The position numbers and the translations under genes are program-made. DNA of 64,000 nucleotides, taken from positions 1,584,001 to 1,648,000 of the forward strand of contig NZ_CP132910.1 of NCBI RefSeq assembly GCF_030846775.1, written 5' to 3'. This DNA is from Geothrix sp. 21YS21S-2 (GTDB taxonomy: Bacteria > Acidobacteriota > Holophagae > Holophagales > Holophagaceae). Positions 62,670 to 64,000 of this stretch are shown in pieces; positions within the stretch are counted from its first letter, which is position 1; the number at the start of each line of letters is the position of its first letter. The notes under the pieces are model-generated. The model was not told where the DNA came from and did no database searches. It was given only the letters and a program-made list of their open reading frames with translations.

Positions 62670-64000
62670 GCGTCCTGTAGTCCGTCTTGCCCGTGCCCAG
62701 CACCGGGATCTTCTCCAGGTCCACGACCGTGCGGATGTTGTGGATGGGGCTGAAACCGGCCTCCCGGATGGCCTGGTTGGCCTCCTCCCGGGTGACGCCC
62801 CGGATGGTGAAGAGGGTGAGTTCCACGGCGTTGCCGGTCTCCTTCGCCTCGACGGCCAGGACCGCCTCGTCGTCCCCGGGGCCCGAGAAGCGGGCCAGGA
62901 GGGCCTCCTCCACGGAGGGAAGGCTGACCATCTCGCCGCCCATCTTCACGAAACGCTTGAGCCGGCCGGCGAACGCCAGCCTGCCGTCCTCCTCGCGGAC
63001 CAGGTCCCCGGTGCGGTACCAGGCGTGGCCTTCGAAGTCCACGAAGGGCGAGGGTCCGTCGAACCCCAGGTACCCGCCGAAGATGCTGGGCCCCCTGACC
63101 AGGAGCATGCCCATGGCCCCCGGAAGGGACCGCTCCCCGGTGTCGGGGTCGACCAGCGCATGGTCCACGGAGGGCATGCACCAGCCGATGGTGCCGTGCC
63201 TGCGTCCCTCCTCGCGGTTCGCCGCCACCACGGGGGAGCACTCCGTGATGCCGTAGCCCTCCAGGATCACCATGCCCGGCCAGCGCTGGCCGATGGTCTC
63301 GAAAAGGGCCTCGGGGCACTTCTCGGCCCCGGTGATCACGAAGCCCAAGGACTCCAACTGGGCGGTGCGGGCCACCCGCACGATGCCGTTGAGGAAGGTG
63401 GGGGTGCCCACCAGGGCGGTGACGCGGTAGGCCTCGATGTGGCGGGCCAGGGCCGTGCCGTCGGTGGGGACCGGGTAGTACACGGCCTGGAACCCGCAGC
63501 ACAGGGGCAGCACGACGGTGCCCGTGAGCCCGAAGGAGTGGAAGGGCGGCAGGAATCCCACGAAGCGGGCCCCGTCCAGGAACCGGTACTCGGCGGCGAT
63601 GTCGCGCACGTTGGCCAGCAGGTTGCCGTGGGTCAGGGGGACGGCCTTGGGCAGGTTCTCGCTGCCGCTGGTGAAGAGCACCACGGCGGTTTCGGCGATG
63701 CGGGCCCTGCGCAGGGGCTTCCAGGAGAGCCAGGCGCCCAGGAGGGCCTTGAGCTTGGCGCCCCGGGTCAGGGAGGCGCCCACGTCCTCCATGAGCAGGA
63801 GGCGGTCGCGCAGGGCCTCCAGGTCCATGCCCTGGGACTGGATGCGCTCGACCACCCTGCCCACGGTGAGCACGCGCCTGACGTCCAGCAGGTCCAGGCC
63901 GTGCGTCATGTTCCGCACGCCGGTGGTCCAGTTCACCATGACGGGCGTCTTGCCCGCGAAGAGCACGGCCAGGTACAGCACCGCCGCGCCCACGCTGGAG
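62653..64000 (-). CDS. AMP-forming acyl-ACP/acyl-CoA synthetase (Aas-like), partial
   Basis: At least 449 codons remain; the 5' part lies beyond the window and the reading frame is open to base 64000. ANL-family motifs: ALFTSGS-like VVLFTSGSENLPKAV (P-loop), EGYGITECSPVV, YRTGDLVREEDGRL and the last Lys in GKTDYRTLK. The wording resembles the synthetase half of Aas, which reacylates lyso-phospholipid. An acyltransferase half may precede it outside the window. Confidence 0.85.
   Translation of the reverse strand, partial: SSVGAAVLYLAVLFAGKTPVMVNWTTGVRNMTHGLDLLDVRRVLTVGRVVERIQSQGMDLEALRDRLLLMEDVGASLTRGAKLKALLGAWLSWKPLRRARIAETAVVLFTSGSENLPKAVPLTHGNLLANVRDIAAEYRFLDGARFVGFLPPFHSFGLTGTVVLPLCCGFQAVYYPVPTDGTALARHIEAYRVTALVGTPTFLNGIVRVARTAQLESLGFVITGAEKCPEALFETIGQRWPGMVILEGYGITECSPVVAANREEGRRHGTIGWCMPSVDHALVDPDTGERSLPGAMGMLLVRGPSIFGGYLGFDGPSPFVDFEGHAWYRTGDLVREEDGRLAFAGRLKRFVKMGGEMVSLPSVEEALLARFSGPGDDEAVLAVEAKETGNAVELTLFTIRGVTREEANQAIREAGFSPIHNIRTVVDLEKIPVLGTGKTDYRTLKALL

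Overview
The window is very GC-rich DNA with densely packed genes, many of them overlapping by 4 bases at stop/start junctions. It looks like a Gram-negative bacterium. Envelope genes include a heptose-bisphosphate phosphatase, a Kdo-kinase-like protein, an AmpG-type permease, Ddl and a lytic transglycosylase, and there is a NapC/NirT-like multiheme cytochrome. My inference, from gene style only, is an Acidobacteriota of the Holophagae type (Geothrix/Mesoterricola relatives). No rRNA or marker gene proves this.

Layout. 0-5 kb: a large propeller-type hybrid histidine kinase and a secreted PD40 propeller protein, then tRNA-Lys(CUU). 5-12 kb: a phosphoesterase; a leftward group of FAD oxidoreductase, M50 protease, trpS and a SEC-C protein; and a divergent aldehyde dehydrogenase whose catalytic Cys is Arg. 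12-18 kb: SpoIID-like protein, aat, Kdo-kinase-like gene, six-heme membrane cytochrome, YigZ. 18.6-21.8 kb: an operon of a 41-aa membrane peptide, a LiaF-like protein, a LytS-type kinase, a LytTR regulator and a DoxX-like protein. 22-38.5 kb: mostly housekeeping (birA, coaX, tdk, ABC-F, tRNA-Ala(GGC), MltD-like transglycosylase, gcvH/gcvT, sfsA, MFS, gmhB, proS, yqeY, cheX, ferredoxin, thiL, DUF2062, ybaB, recR). 38.5-40.3 kb: an IS110-family element. 40.3-47.4 kb: PilZ with a dead receiver, kinase, double PPK2, AmpG-like, flagellar-rod-like, ddl, coaD. 47.4-50.5 kb: an 854-aa secreted protein with a permuted papain-like C-terminus and a small secreted neighbour. 50.7-64 kb: a CheR-PAS-kinase-receiver giant, Nudix, recG, dnaB, a 1073-aa CehA-like lipoprotein, a SanA/YdcF protein and a partial acyl-ACP synthetase.

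The most striking non-coding signal is a pair of about 270-bp repeats (11902-12171 and 18269-18535). They have perfect 33-34-bp terminal inverted repeats and an apparent TA target duplication placed in a stop codon. At least three internal hairpins have stems that differ between the copies through paired compensatory changes while the loops and linkers are conserved. This is the signature of a selected folded structure, in RNA or in single-stranded DNA. A third inverted-repeat element (21755-22039) and the IS110 element, with its heavily structured left end as a candidate bridge RNA, also sit exactly at gene 3' ends.
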